Notes under the pieces: generated by a model | Told to the model about the DNA's origin: nothing | Databases searched by the model: none | What the model saw: the letters and a program-made list of their open reading frames with translations, nothing else | Assembly (NCBI GenBank): GCA_003478355.1 | Contig: QUFC01000026.1 | Span: 1-58,559, forward strand | Direction of reading: 5' to 3' | DNA: 58,559 nucleotides | Source of the DNA: Lachnospiraceae bacterium AM48-27BH | GTDB taxonomy: Bacteria > Bacillota > Clostridia > Lachnospirales > Lachnospiraceae | Part shown: positions 1-9,629 of the stretch, in pieces | Layout: every line of letters starts with the position of its first letter | Numbering within the stretch: the first letter of the stretch is position 1 | Program-made: the position numbers and the translations under genes

Positions 1-66
1 CGGGAAACCTTTACGGACAAGGTTGTGCGCCTTATCCAGAACGACAGCGGCGATGAAACCGCTTAA
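1..66 (+). CDS. 3' end of an unidentified gene at the left junction
   Basis: Frame 1 is open from the first base to TAA at 64-66 and gives a 21-residue C-terminus ending SGDETA. It does not resemble the part of VirD4 that should precede the sequence at about position 105, so it probably belongs to other DNA inserted into or recombined with virD4. One guess is the end of an integrase-type gene of a nested element, since such genes often lie close to an element end. The fragment is too short to identify. Confidence 0.3.
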   Translation, partial: RETFTDKVVRLIQNDSGDETA

Positions 67-119
67 AAGCAAGATACTATTTTCTTGTTCCTTATTGACA
101 AAACCCGAAGGGAACCATT

Positions 120-1412
120 TTGGTGGAGTGCGGGAAAATGCTCCAGAGGGGCGCACCCAAACTGGGAAAGGACGGAAAGCCCATGAAGGATAAGCACGGC
201 AAGGTCATTTATGAGCCGTACCGCATCAAGGTCCTAAATACCATCAACTTCCGAAAATCAATGCACTATAACCCTTTCGCCTATATCCATAGCGAAAAGG
301 ACATCTTGAAGCTGGTCACAACGCTGATCGCCAATACCAAAGGCGAAGGCAAGGCCGGGGACGATTTTTGGGTCAAAGCAGAGACCTTGCTGTATTGCGC
401 GCTGATTGGGTATATCCACTATGAGGCTCCGGTGGAGGAGCAGAACTTCTCCACCCTCATTGAGTTCATCAACGCCATGGAAGTCCGGGAGGATGACGAG
501 GAGTTCAAAAACCCCGTAGACCTGATGTTTGATGCACTGGAAGCCGAGAAGCCCAACCACTTCGCCGTCCGTCAGTACAAGAAGTACAAGCTGGCTGCCG
601 GAAAAACAGCCAAGTCGATCCTGATTTCCTGTGGTGCGCGCCTTGCGGTATTCGACATTGCAGAGCTGCGTGAGGTCACAGCCTATGATGAGCTGGAGCT
701 GGACACTTTGGGAGACCGGAAAACTGCCCTGTTCCTCATTATGAGTGATACAGATGACAGCTTTAACTTCCTGATCTCTATGTGCTACACCCAGCTGTTT
801 AATCTGCTCTGCGAAAAAGCCGACGATGTGTATGGCGGCAGGCTACCGATCCATGTGCGCTGTCTCATTGACGAGTGCGCCAATATCGGCCAGATCCCTA
901 AGCTGGAAAAGCTGGTGGCAACCATCCGAAGCCGTGAGATCTCCGCCTGTCTGGTGTTGCAGGCGCAGAGTCAGCTCAAGGCGATCTATAAGGATAATGC
1001 GGATACCATCATCGGCAACATGGATACTTCCATTTTCTTGGGCGGTAAGGAGCCGACCACCCTCAAGGAGCTGGCTGCCGTGCTGGGCAAGGAAACCATC
1101 GACACCTACAACACCGGAGAGAGCCGTGGCCGGGAAACTTCCCACTCTCTCAACTATCAAAAATTGGGGAAAGAGCTGATGAGCCAGGATGAGCTTGCTG
1201 TTATGGATGGCGGCAAGTGTATCCTCCAGCTGCGCGGTGTGCGTCCTTTCCTTTCGGATAAGTACGACATCACCAAGCACCCCAATTTCCAGTACACTGC
1301 CGACGCGGATGATAAGAACGCTTTTGACATTGAAGCATTCCTGTCCGCAAGGCTGAAACTCAAGCCCAATGAGGTCTGCGATGTATATGAAGTAGACACA
1401 GAGGGCGCTTAA
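120..1412 (+). pseudogene. virD4: VirD4-type coupling ATPase, 5'-truncated
   Basis: Type IV coupling protein of the conjugative ICE family; it links the relaxase-DNA complex to the membrane channel. The readable part begins at the segment that normally follows a DPKG motif (PKGTILVECGK), so the N-terminal membrane helices and the Walker A loop are missing. The all-alpha domain lies at about residues 85-175 and the Walker B/DECAN region at about 250 (LIDECANIGQIPK). The C-terminus is intact. The TTG at 120 is only the first available start; frame 0 is closed by TGA at 96-98. The sequence before about 105 is unrelated, so a junction, not a simple frameshift, is likely. It heads the transfer module. 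Confidence 0.85.
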
Positions 1413-1524
1413 CTTCGTTCCGCTTTTGAAGGGAGTGATCTTATCTATTCGCCGCACCTGCCCTCTATGGGCCATTGGCGTACAAAGCGGACAATCGCAA
1501 GAAAAAATAATGAAAAAGGAGGAC

Positions 1525-1575
1525 AGCCGGAATCATGCCCCCCGGAAACCGGGCGGCAGATTGTTCCGGCTTTTG
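1525..1575 (+). promoter_or_regulatory. Hairpin leader before the Maff2 gene
   Basis: AGCCGGAAT at 1525-1533 pairs with ATTGTTCCGGCT ending at 1571, and an inner arm pair (GCCCCCCGG / CCGGGCGGC) stacks inside. A short T run follows. It could be an attenuator or an intrinsic terminator between virD4 and the rest of the transfer genes. The RNA fold has not been computed. Confidence 0.45.
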
Positions 1576-1609
1576 TATGCCTATGAAACATGACAAACCT
1601 ATTTTTTAA
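1535..1609 (+). CDS. Possible 24-residue leader peptide
   Basis: ATG at 1535 opens a 24-codon frame (MPPGNRAADC...KPIF) ending at TAA 1607-1609. A strong AAAGGAGG lies at 1515-1522, a rather long 12 bases before the ATG. The frame runs through the hairpin at 1525-1575, so if translated it could affect folding of that leader. It is weakly supported: short, no known relatives recalled, and the GC-rich hairpin alone could explain the open frame. Confidence 0.2.
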   Translation: MPPGNRAADCSGFCMPMKHDKPIF

Positions 1610-1632
1610 TCAGATTCCGGCTAACAAACTAT

Positions 1633-1851
1633 ATGGCATTTTTTGAACAGGCAATCACCGTTCTTCAGACCCTCGTTATCGCGCTCGGTGCCGGTCTCGG
1701 TATCTGGGGCGTTATCAACCTGCTGGAAGGTTACGGCAACGACAACCCCGGCGCCAAGAGCCAGGGCATGAAGCAGCTCATGGCCGGTGCTGGTGTAGCC
1801 GTGGTAGGCATGGTCCTTGTACCTCTGCTCTCCGGGCTTTTCTCTGTCTAA
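1633..1851 (+). CDS. Maff2 family mobile-element membrane protein
   Basis: A 72-residue hydrophobic protein of the Maff2 family, found next to virD4 in Tn1549-like ICEs; it is probably a small membrane subunit of the mating channel (pilin- or VirB2/VirB3-like by position, which is inference). Two membrane segments are visible, about residues 8-30 (LVIALGAGLGIWGVINLL) and 48-70 (LMAGAGVAVVGMVLVPLLSG). The length is typical. It starts at ATG 1633 without a strong ribosome site and is followed 69 bases later by the VirB6/TrbL-like gene. Confidence 0.85.
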   Translation: MAFFEQAITVLQTLVIALGAGLGIWGVINLLEGYGNDNPGAKSQGMKQLMAGAGVAVVGMVLVPLLSGLFSV

Positions 1852-1920
1852 GCGTCTCCGTATGAAATCCTTGCCGCTCCCGCAGTTTTGCGGGGGCGGC
1901 GGAAAGGAGGTTGACACCGT

Positions 1921-2790
1921 ATGGATTTCTTACTTGAAGCCCTGACAAATTGGCTGAAAGAAATGCTGGTGGGCGGCATTATGAGCAACCTTTCGGGGAT
2001 GTTTGACAGTGTAAACCAGCAGGTCGCGGATATATCCGTACAGGTAGGCCAGACCCCACAGGGATGGAATGGCAGTATTTTCAGCATGATTGAGAATCTG
2101 TCCAACTCCATCATGGTGCCGATTGCAGGCGTGATCCTGGCTATCGTGATGACCGTAGACCTGATCCAGATGATTGCAGACAAGAACAACCTGCATGATG
2201 TGGACACCTGGATGATTTTCAAGTGGGTGTTCAAATCAGCCGCTGCCATCCTCATTGTCACAAATACATGGAATATCGTGATGGGCGTCTTTGATATGGC
2301 GCAGAGCGTAGTGGCGCAGGCGGCAGGGGTTATCAATTCGGATGCGTCCATTGACATTTCCTCAGTTATGACCGATCTGGAACCGAGGCTGATGGAAATG
2401 GATCTGGGACCGCTGTTCGGACTGTGGTTCCAATCCCTCTTTATTGGCATTACTATGTGGGCGTTATATATCTGTATCTTTATCGTTATTTATGGCCGTA
2501 TGATCGAAATCTACCTTGTGACTTCGGTGGCTCCCGTTCCAATGGCTGCAATGATGGGTAAAGAATGGGGCGGTATGGGACAGAATTACCTCCGATCCCT
2601 GCTGGCGCTGGGCTTTCAGGCGTTTCTCATTATCGTCTGCGTGGCAATTTATGCTGTGCTGGTGCAGAACATCGCTCTGGAAGATGACATCATCATGGCA
2701 ATCTGGAGCTGCGTGGGCTACACCGTACTGCTATGTTTTACGCTGTTCAAAACCGGCAGTCTCGCCAAATCAGTCTTTCAGGCGCACTAA
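1921..2790 (+). CDS. VirB6/TrbL-like conjugal transfer membrane protein
   Basis: A 289-residue polytopic membrane protein in the position of the VirB6/TrbL-type subunit (the CD1112/CD0411 type of clostridial ICEs). Hydrophobic helices fall at about residues 64-84 (MVPIAGVILAIVMTVDLIQM), 98-115, 165-195 (LFIGITMWALYICIFIVIYG), 225-250 and 255-275. The conserved VAPVPMAAMMGKEWGG stretch is typical of this family. The start is ATG 1921, preceded by GGAAAGGAGG. It sits in one operon with Maff2 and PrgI and is expected in the inner-membrane channel. Confidence 0.85.
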   Translation: MDFLLEALTNWLKEMLVGGIMSNLSGMFDSVNQQVADISVQVGQTPQGWNGSIFSMIENLSNSIMVPIAGVILAIVMTVDLIQMIADKNNLHDVDTWMIFKWVFKSAAAILIVTNTWNIVMGVFDMAQSVVAQAAGVINSDASIDISSVMTDLEPRLMEMDLGPLFGLWFQSLFIGITMWALYICIFIVIYGRMIEIYLVTSVAPVPMAAMMGKEWGGMGQNYLRSLLALGFQAFLIIVCVAIYAVLVQNIALEDDIIMAIWSCVGYTVLLCFTLFKTGSLAKSVFQAH

Positions 2791-2810
2791 AACGGAAGGA
2801 GGTTTCTACA

Positions 2811-3266
2811 TTGGCTTATGTACCCGTACCCAAGGACTTAACAAAAGTCAAAACAAAGGTCATGTTCAATCTGACCAAGCGGCAGCTTATCTGCTTCACG
2901 GGCGGAGCGCTTATTGGCGTACCGCTTTTCTTTTTGCTCAGAAAACCTACCGGAAACAGTGTAGCGGCTATGTGTATGATGCTGGTTATGCTGCCCTTCT
3001 TTATGCTGGCTATGTACGAAAAGCATGGACAGCCCCTGGAAAAGATCGTGGGCAACATTCTCAAAGTAGCTGTGATCCGTCCAAAGCAGCGTCCCTACCA
3101 GACCAATAACTTTTATGCCGTATTAAAGCGGCAGGAAATGCTCGATAAGGAGGTGTATGACATTGTTCACCGCAATAAAAAAATGGCTGCATCGGATGTT
3201 CGGAAAAACCGAGAAAAAAACTGTGCAGCCGGTAAAGACAAAGAAAAAGCTGTCCCGCGCCGATAA
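2811..3266 (+). CDS. PrgI family transfer protein (VirB3-like)
   Basis: A PrgI-family protein, the VirB3-like partner that usually sits directly before VirB4. The start chosen is TTG 2811, placed 8 bases after GGAAGGAGG; no ATG fits. The N-terminus (AYVPVPKDLTKVKTKVMFNL) is characteristic, and two close membrane helices follow at about residues 30-70. The tail is lysine/arginine-rich. The last 110 bases overlap the start of virB4 in another frame, which suggests translational coupling. Confidence 0.85.
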   Translation: MAYVPVPKDLTKVKTKVMFNLTKRQLICFTGGALIGVPLFFLLRKPTGNSVAAMCMMLVMLPFFMLAMYEKHGQPLEKIVGNILKVAVIRPKQRPYQTNNFYAVLKRQEMLDKEVYDIVHRNKKMAASDVRKNREKNCAAGKDKEKAVPRR

Positions 3267-5624
3267 GAAGCAGATCGAAGCGGCCATTGCCCGCGCTAAC
3301 CGCACGGACAAAAAAGGAAAATCTGCGCAGGACAGTATCCCTTATGAACGGATGTGGCCGGATGGAATCTGCCGAGTATCGGACAGCCACTACACAAAGA
3401 CCATCCAGTTTCAGGACATCAACTATCAGCTCTCCCAAAACGAAGATAAGACGGCAATCTTTGAGGGGTGGTGTGATTTCCTCAATTATTTTGACAGCTC
3501 AATTCATTTCCAGCTGTCTTTTTTGAACCTTGCGGCATCGGAGGAGACCTTTGCTAACTCCATTTCCATCCCGCCCCAGAGGGATGCCTTTGACAGTATC
3601 CGTGAGGAATACACCACGATGCTGCAAAATCAGCTGGCCAGAGGAAACAACGGTCTCATCAAGACCAAATACCTGACCTTTGGTATTGACGCTGACAGCA
3701 TCAAAGCCGCCAAGCCCCGTCTGGAGCGTATTGAGACCGATATACTCAATAACTTCAAGCGTCTTGGCGTAGCCGCCAGAACACTGGACGGTAAGGAAAG
3801 GCTTTCCCAGCTTCATGCGGTATTCCACATGGATGAACAGCTCCCGTTTCAGTTTGAATGGGACTGGCTGGCTCCTTCCGGTCTGTCCACGAAAGATTTT
3901 ATCGCACCAAGCTCCTTTGAGTTCCGCACCGGCAAGCAGTTCCGTATGGGCAAGAAATACGGGGCTGTTTCTTTTTTGCAGATCCTTGCACCGGAGCTGA
4001 ATGACCGTCTGCTGGCTGATTTTCTGGATATGGAAAGCTCGCTCATTGTGAGTATGCACATTCAGTCGGTAGATCAGGTGAAAGCCATCAAAACGGTAAA
4101 GCGCAAGATTACCGACCTGGACCGCAGTAAGATTGAGGAACAGAAAAAAGCAGTCCGCGCAGGGTACGACATGGACATCATTCCAAGTGACCTTGCCACC
4201 TACGGTAGCGAGGCGAAAAAGCTGTTGCAGGATTTGCAGAGCCGAAACGAGAGAATGTTCCTGGTCTCCTTTTTGGTGCTGAACACAGCGGACAATCCCC
4301 GTCAGCTTGGCAACAACATTTTTCAGGCAGGCTCTATTGCCCAGAAGTATAACTGCCAGCTGACCAGACTGGACTTTCAGCAGGAAGAAGGCTGATGAGC
4401 TGTCTGCCCCTGGGACTCAATCAGATCGAAATCCAGCGAGGGCTGACCACCAGTTCTACGGCTATCTTTGTACCGTTCACCACACAGGAATTATTCCAGA
4501 ACGGCAAGGAAGCGCTGTACTACGGCATCAATGCCCTGTCCAACAACCTCATCATGGTGGACAGAAAGCTGCTGAAAAACCCCAACGGCTTGATTTTGGG
4601 TACGCCGGGTTCCGGTAAGTCTTTCAGCGCCAAGCGTGAGATTGCCAACTGCTTTTTGCTTACCAATGATGATGTCATCATCTGTGACCCGGAAGCGGAG
4701 TACGCACCTCTGGTGGAGCGTCTGCATGGGCAGGTCATCAAGATCTCGCCTACCTCAACCAACTACATCAATCCGATGGATCTGAATCTGGACTATTCGG
4801 ATGATGAAAGCCCGCTGTCCCTCAAGTCTGACTTTATCCTCAGCTTGTGTGAGCTGATCGTGGGCGGTAAGGACGGATTGCAGCCGGTGCAGAAAACCAT
4901 CATCGACCGTTGTGTGCGTCTGGTCTATCAGACCTATCTCAATGACCCGCGCCCGGAGAATATGCCCATACTGGAGGACCTATATAACCTGCTCCGTTCA
5001 CAGGAGGAAAAGGAAGCCCAGTATATCGCCACGGCCCTTGAAATCTATGTAACCGGCTCCCTCAATGTGTTCAATCACCAGAGCAATGTGGACATCAACA
5101 ACCGCATTGTCTGCTATGACATCAAGGAGCTGGGCAAGCAGCTCAAGAAAATCGGTATGTTGGTGGTCCAGGATCAGGTGTGGAACCGCGTTACCATCAA
5201 CCGTGCCGCTCACAAGTCCACCCGCTACTACATCGACGAGATGCACCTGCTTTTGAAGGAGGAACAGACCGCTGCCTATACAGTGGAAATCTGGAAGCGA
5301 TTCCGTAAATGGGGTGGTATTCCGACAGGTATCACCCAGAATGTCAAAGACCTTTTGAGCAGCCGCGAGGTAGAGAACATCTTTGAAAACTCCGACTTCG
5401 TGTATATGCTCAACCAGGCAGGCGGAGACCGTCAGATACTTGCCAAGCAGCTGGGCATTTCCACGCACCAGCTTAGCTATGTGACCCACTCCGGTGAGGG
5501 CGAGGGCCTGCTGTTCTATGGCTCCACAATTCTGCCTTTCGTGGACCACTTCCCGAAGAGTACCGAGCTGTACCGCATTATGACCACCAAACCCCAGGAA
5601 CTGAAAAAGAAGGAGGATGAATGA
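3157..5624 (+). pseudogene. virB4: VirB4 conjugation ATPase (one-base frameshift)
   Basis: VirB4-type ATPase that energises the mating channel. It is read as two frames, 3157-4395 (N-terminal domain) and 4395-5624 (ATPase domain). The break is at 4392: restoring one C in GGCTGATG gives EEGLMSCLPLGLN, continuous across the join. Walker A is GTPGSGKS (about residue 70 of the second part) and Walker B is YYIDEMHLLL. Restored length is about 822 residues, normal for the family. The start overlaps PrgI and the end overlaps the next ORF. As sequenced, the ATPase half could be made from the ATG at 4395 inside a TGATG overlap, but without the N-terminal domain. Probably intact in the organism. Confidence 0.9.
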
Positions 5625-6004
5625 TGATGAACCCCAACATTTTGAATCAAAACCCGTTGATGTTTTTTGACAGGGCGGTAAATGCCCAGCGCAGCCAGCT
5701 GCTTACGGTCATGGCCGATGCGGTAAGTGAGTGCCGCACGGCGGCAGATCAGGCAGCCGAACTGAATGAGACCGGTCAGGTGGGGCTTCTCCGTCTGGCA
5801 GAGATTTGGAGCGCCATCCGTGCCAAGGAAGGCATGGGCGGTCTGATTCTGGAAGGAACCGAAGCGAAGATCCTGTCTGATGTGGTGGCACAGTTTTACG
5901 CCTACCTGTCCGGTTGTATGTTCAACGATCCTGTGGGAATGGCCATTTATGCAGAGCTGCACTACATGATGTCCTCCCTCATGCTGGGAGAATGGTTTGA
6001 ATAA
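5621..6004 (+). CDS. Conserved ICE protein of the transfer module, unknown function
   Basis: A soluble, mostly helical protein of up to 127 residues. Three consecutive ATGs (5621, 5624, 5627) follow AGGAGG at 5611-5616; the second or third has the better spacing. It overlaps the end of virB4, so translation is coupled. I recognise it as always lying between VirB4 and the CHAP protein in this ICE family, which suggests a transfer role, but I know no activity. There is no signal peptide or membrane segment. Confidence 0.75.
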   Translation: MMMNPNILNQNPLMFFDRAVNAQRSQLLTVMADAVSECRTAADQAAELNETGQVGLLRLAEIWSAIRAKEGMGGLILEGTEAKILSDVVAQFYAYLSGCMFNDPVGMAIYAELHYMMSSLMLGEWFE

Positions 6005-7732
6005 GGAGCCGCGCCTGCGCTTTACTGATGAGGAACGGTCGGACCCTGCACTGGAAAAGCCGATCCGTAAAGCGGAGAAAGCTGCGGCCAGAGCAGATAA
6101 GGCGCAGGCCAATATCCCAAAGAAAAAGGTCAGGCAGACGGTCATCGACCCGGATACCGGAAAAAAGACCTCGAAGTTGACCTTTGAGGACAAGAAAAAG
6201 CCACCCTCCAAACTTTCTCAAGGGATCAAGGAAGCTCCCGTCCATCTGGTTGCGGGCAAACTCCACAAAGAGATCCGGGAAACAGAACAGGACAATGTGG
6301 GCGTGGAAAGCGCCCACAAGTCCGAGGAAGCGGTGGAGACCGGCGCTTATCTGGTGCGGGAGGCTATCACAGCCACAAGCTGAAGCCGTACCGCAAAGCA
6401 GCACAGGCAGAGCGCCAACTGGAAAAGGCAAATGTAAATGTTCTGTACCAGAAATCTTTGCAGGAAAATCCCCAGTTTGCCAGCAATCCACTTTCCCGCT
6501 GGCAGCAAAAGCAGGCCATCAAAAAGCAGTATGCCGCCGCCAAACACGCCGGTCAGACTGCTGGAAATACCGCCCAGGCTGCATCTAAAACAGGAAAAGC
6601 CGCAAGGACGGTAAAAGAAAAGGCACAGCAGGCAGGGGCATTCGTCATGCGCCACAAGAAGGGTTTCCTGATGGCAGGGGTTTTGTTCCTCATTACCTGT
6701 ATGCTGATGAATACCATGTCCTCCTGCTCCATGATGGCGCAGAGCATCGGTTCCGTTCTCTCCGGCACCACCTATCCGTCGGATGACCCGGAAATGCTGG
6801 CGGTGGAGGCAGATTATGCAGCCAGAGAAGCCCAGTTGCAGGAGGAAATCGACAACATTGAAAGCAGTCACCCAGGGTATGACGAGTATCGCTATGACCT
6901 TGGTATGATCGGCCATGACCCTCATGAGCTGGCAGCATTTCTCTCTGCCGTCTTGCAAGGCTACACCCGGCAGAGCGCTCAGGCAGAGCTGGCGCGTGTG
7001 TTTGCAGCACAGTATCAGCTGACGCTTACTGAGGAAGTGGAGATTCGCTACCGCACGGAGACCTCCACCGACCCGGAGACCGGCGAGACCACCTCAGAAG
7101 AAGTCCCCTATGAGTATTACATTTTGAATGTGAAACTCACCAGCAAGCCCATTTCCGCTGTGGCGTCGGAGATTCTGACCCCAGAGCAGATGGAAATGTA
7201 TCAGGTCTACCGACAGACCATGGGCAATAAGCCGTTGTTGTTTGGCGGCGGTTCCCCTGATACCAGCGGCTCGGAAGATCTGTCCGGTGTGCAGTTCATT
7301 AACGGTACCCGCCCCGGCAATCCTCAGCTGGTGGAACTGGCCAAGCGTCAGGTGGGCAATGTGGGCGGCTATCCTTATTGGAGCTGGTATGGCTTTGACA
7401 GCCGCGTGGAGTGGTGCGCCTGCTTTGTATCCTGGTGTTATAACCAGGCTGGAAAAAGTGAACCGCGCTTTGCAGGCTGTGAGTGGCAGGGCGTTCCGTG
7501 GTTCCAGTCTCATGGACAATGGGGTGCAAGAGGCTATAACAATCTGGCTCCCGGAGATGCAATTTTCTTTGATTGGGATTTGGATGGGACAGCAGACCAT
7601 GTGGGTATCGTGATCGGTACGGATGGCAGCCGTGTTTATACCGTGGAGGGAAATTCCGGCGATGCCTGCAAGATCAAAAGTTATGACCTGAATTATCAAA
7701 GCATTAAAGGCTATGGTCTGATGAACTGGTAA
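5997..7732 (+). pseudogene. CD1108-type CHAP/NlpC-P60 cell-wall hydrolase (one-base frameshift)
   Basis: Membrane-anchored peptidoglycan hydrolase that opens the wall for the mating channel (VirB1-like role). The start is TTG 5997, with GGGAG seven bases upstream, overlapping the previous gene. Order: a charged coiled N-terminus, a membrane helix (GFLMAGVLFLITCMLM), a linker, then a C-terminal CHAP-like domain with catalytic Cys in VEWCACFVSWC, His in ADHVGIV and Asn in VEGNSG. The frame breaks at about 6362; one extra G in GAGGCTAT restores VREGYHSHKLKPYRKAAQ across the join. As read, the parts are 5997-6383 and an open frame to 7732. The restored protein is about 578 residues. Confidence 0.85.
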
Positions 7733-7761
7733 CAGAGATTTTTAAGAAGGAGTGATAGACG

Positions 7762-8013
7762 ATGGCAAAGAACAAAATTGAGCGCATTGACCAGGAGATT
7801 ACAAAGGTCCGCGAGAAGATCGCAGAGTATCAGGAAAAGCTCAAGGCGCTGGAAGCACAGAAAACCGAGGCAGAAAATCTGGAGATCGTCCAGATGGTGC
7901 GCGCTCTGCGTATGACCCCGACTCAGTTGAGCGCCATGCTGTCCGGTGGCACAGTTCCCGGCAGTTTGGCTGATGACAATAACGAACAGGAGGAAAACAG
8001 CTATGAGGAATAA
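7762..8013 (+). CDS. DUF4315 family protein
   Basis: An 83-residue protein that begins with a coiled coil (IDQEITKVREKIAEYQEKLK) and is rich in Lys/Glu, as in the DUF4315 family carried between the CHAP hydrolase and the DUF4366 protein in clostridial ICEs. It starts at ATG 7762 after AAGGAG. Its end overlaps the start of the next gene by 11 bases. Function is unknown; its conserved place suggests a channel-assembly accessory. Confidence 0.85.
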   Translation: MAKNKIERIDQEITKVREKIAEYQEKLKALEAQKTEAENLEIVQMVRALRMTPTQLSAMLSGGTVPGSLADDNNEQEENSYEE

Positions 8014-8758
8014 ACGATTGCTCCGAACACTTTCCGCCTTTTGCCTAACAATGGTTTTGGCATTTGGCTTTACGATCCCTGCTTTTGCACAGGGGTCAGA
8101 ACAGGCACCGGCAGAGGATTCTACCAATGATAGCAACGTGATTGTGGAAGAAACAGAACCAGCACCGGCACTTACACCGGAGGGGAATGCGGCACTGGTG
8201 GATGATTTTGGAGGAAATAAGCAGCTTATTACTGTTACGACCAAAGCTGGAAATTACTTTTACATCCTGATTGACAGGGCGAATGAGGACAAGGAGACTG
8301 CTGTTCACTTTCTGAACCAGGTGGATGAAGCGGATTTGATGGCACTGATGGAAGATGAAAATGTCAAAGAGAAGCCGTCTGCTGTGTGTAGCTGCACGAC
8401 AAAATGTGAAGCAGGGGCAGTCAATACGGTTTGCCCGGTCTGCGCAACTGATAAGAGTAAATGTACGGGCAAAGCACTGGAACCTCCGGCAAAAACACCG
8501 GAACCGGAAAAAGAGAAGCCTGCCGGACTGAACCCGGCTGCGATAGTCCTTTTGCTGGCTCTGCTTGGAGGCGGTGGCGTATTTGCCTACTTGAAACTCA
8601 TTAAGAATAAGCCTAAGACCAAGGGCAATGACAGTCTGGACGATTATGATTATGGCGAGGAAGATTCCGAGGAATGGGAAACCGAGGATGAGGAGTCGGA
8701 CGAACCGGACGCTGATGGGGGCAGCACAGAAGAAGATGATGAGGACAGTGTGAAATGA
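8003..8758 (+). CDS. DUF4366 (CD1107-type) secreted, membrane-anchored protein
   Basis: A 251-residue protein with a clear signal peptide (KRLLRTLSAFCLTMVLAFGF, cut near AFA-Q), an extracytoplasmic domain, a Cys cluster (CSCTTKC...CPVC, possible metal site), a proline-rich linker, one membrane helix (AAIVLLLALLGGGGVFAYL) and a very acidic cytoplasmic tail. This layout is that of the DUF4366/CD1107 mobile-element family. ATG 8003 is chosen because CAGGAGG lies just upstream and the signal peptide begins there. It is probably a surface part of the mating apparatus. Confidence 0.85.
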   Translation: MRNKRLLRTLSAFCLTMVLAFGFTIPAFAQGSEQAPAEDSTNDSNVIVEETEPAPALTPEGNAALVDDFGGNKQLITVTTKAGNYFYILIDRANEDKETAVHFLNQVDEADLMALMEDENVKEKPSAVCSCTTKCEAGAVNTVCPVCATDKSKCTGKALEPPAKTPEPEKEKPAGLNPAAIVLLLALLGGGGVFAYLKLIKNKPKTKGNDSLDDYDYGEEDSEEWETEDEESDEPDADGGSTEEDDEDSVK

Positions 8759-8949
8759 CCCGTTTCACAGACAGTCCCTATGAACGCATGATGACACGCA
8801 GGCCGGAGGGCGGGAGGGAAACTTCCCGTCCTCATTCTATATCCCACAGCCACCCCTGCTATGGTTGCGGGAATTATGGAAGTCCCTGCGTAGGTATCTG
8901 CCATCGTGAGATGGAACGCTGGCTCAAAGAAAGGAAACGAAAAAAATGA
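8755..8949 (+). CDS. Small Cys-rich ICE protein
   Basis: A 64-residue protein starting in an ATGA overlap with the DUF4366 gene and ending in an ATGA overlap with the next gene, so translation is coupled on both sides. It carries a compact Cys/His motif (HPCYGCGNYGSPCVGICHRE) that could bind zinc, and a basic tail. The same small ORF is familiar at this place in related elements. Function unknown. Confidence 0.7.
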   Translation: MTRFTDSPYERMMTRRPEGGRETSRPHSISHSHPCYGCGNYGSPCVGICHREMERWLKERKRKK

Positions 8950-9629
8950 GTGTTCTGATTATATTTATCAAGCTGATTGCTGTTTTTGACCTGCTGGTGA
9001 TCGCCGTGTATTTTGGCGGCGATATTCTTTCTACCATGTTAAACAAACTTCGGAGAAAGCCAAAGCAAGATGACCCCTTTGATTTCTCCTTAGATACCGT
9101 GACAGTTTCATTGTCCATAGATTCTATCCGTCAGCTTTGTTCCGACGATGCGGCAGATTTTGTGGAAGAAAAGATCCTGCCAAATGCGGAGAAAACAATG
9201 GCCGTTTTGACGGAACAAGAACAGACGGCGGCTCGTCTGCTCTTATCTGCCCTGATCGGTTTTCTTGCAGCAGAAGCTCCTATGGATGAACAGAGCTTTC
9301 CTATGGTAATGGAACTTCTGAACTGTATGGAGGGTGAAAAAGAGGATGGTTGTCAGGATGCAGTAGAAAGTTTGCTTGAAGATGCTGTCCGCAATACCCA
9401 CCGCCATGAAGAATATTACAGCAATTATCAACGCTACCAGCTGATGCAGGTGGATAAAACCCGTGTCATTCTGGCTTGCCGCATCATCATCAATGACCTG
9501 CTGGGGAAACTGTACCGCTATGACTACCGGTTCGGTTATAACCTGCTGTTGGATGAGGAAAACAGCATAGAGAAAAAACTGCACACGCCTGTGCTGGAAG
9601 AATGGGAGGATGAAGAAGATGAGATATAA
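8946..9629 (+). CDS. Membrane-anchored protein resembling the VirD4 all-alpha domain
   Basis: A 227-residue protein with one N-terminal membrane helix (LIIFIKLIAVFDLLVIAVYF) and a soluble helical domain ending in an acidic tail. The core (about residues 95-190) reads like the all-alpha domain of the VirD4 in this window (its residues about 88-175): LLLSALIGFLAAEAPMDEQ against LLYCALIGYIHYEAPVEEQ, then NYQRYQLMQVDKTR against QYKKYKLAAGKTAK. There is no ATPase core. In VirD4 proteins the all-alpha domain contacts substrates, so this could be an adaptor or decoy for it (inference). It overlaps topB by 11 bases. Confidence 0.7.
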   Translation: MSVLIIFIKLIAVFDLLVIAVYFGGDILSTMLNKLRRKPKQDDPFDFSLDTVTVSLSIDSIRQLCSDDAADFVEEKILPNAEKTMAVLTEQEQTAARLLLSALIGFLAAEAPMDEQSFPMVMELLNCMEGEKEDGCQDAVESLLEDAVRNTHRHEEYYSNYQRYQLMQVDKTRVILACRIIINDLLGKLYRYDYRFGYNLLLDEENSIEKKLHTPVLEEWEDEEDEI

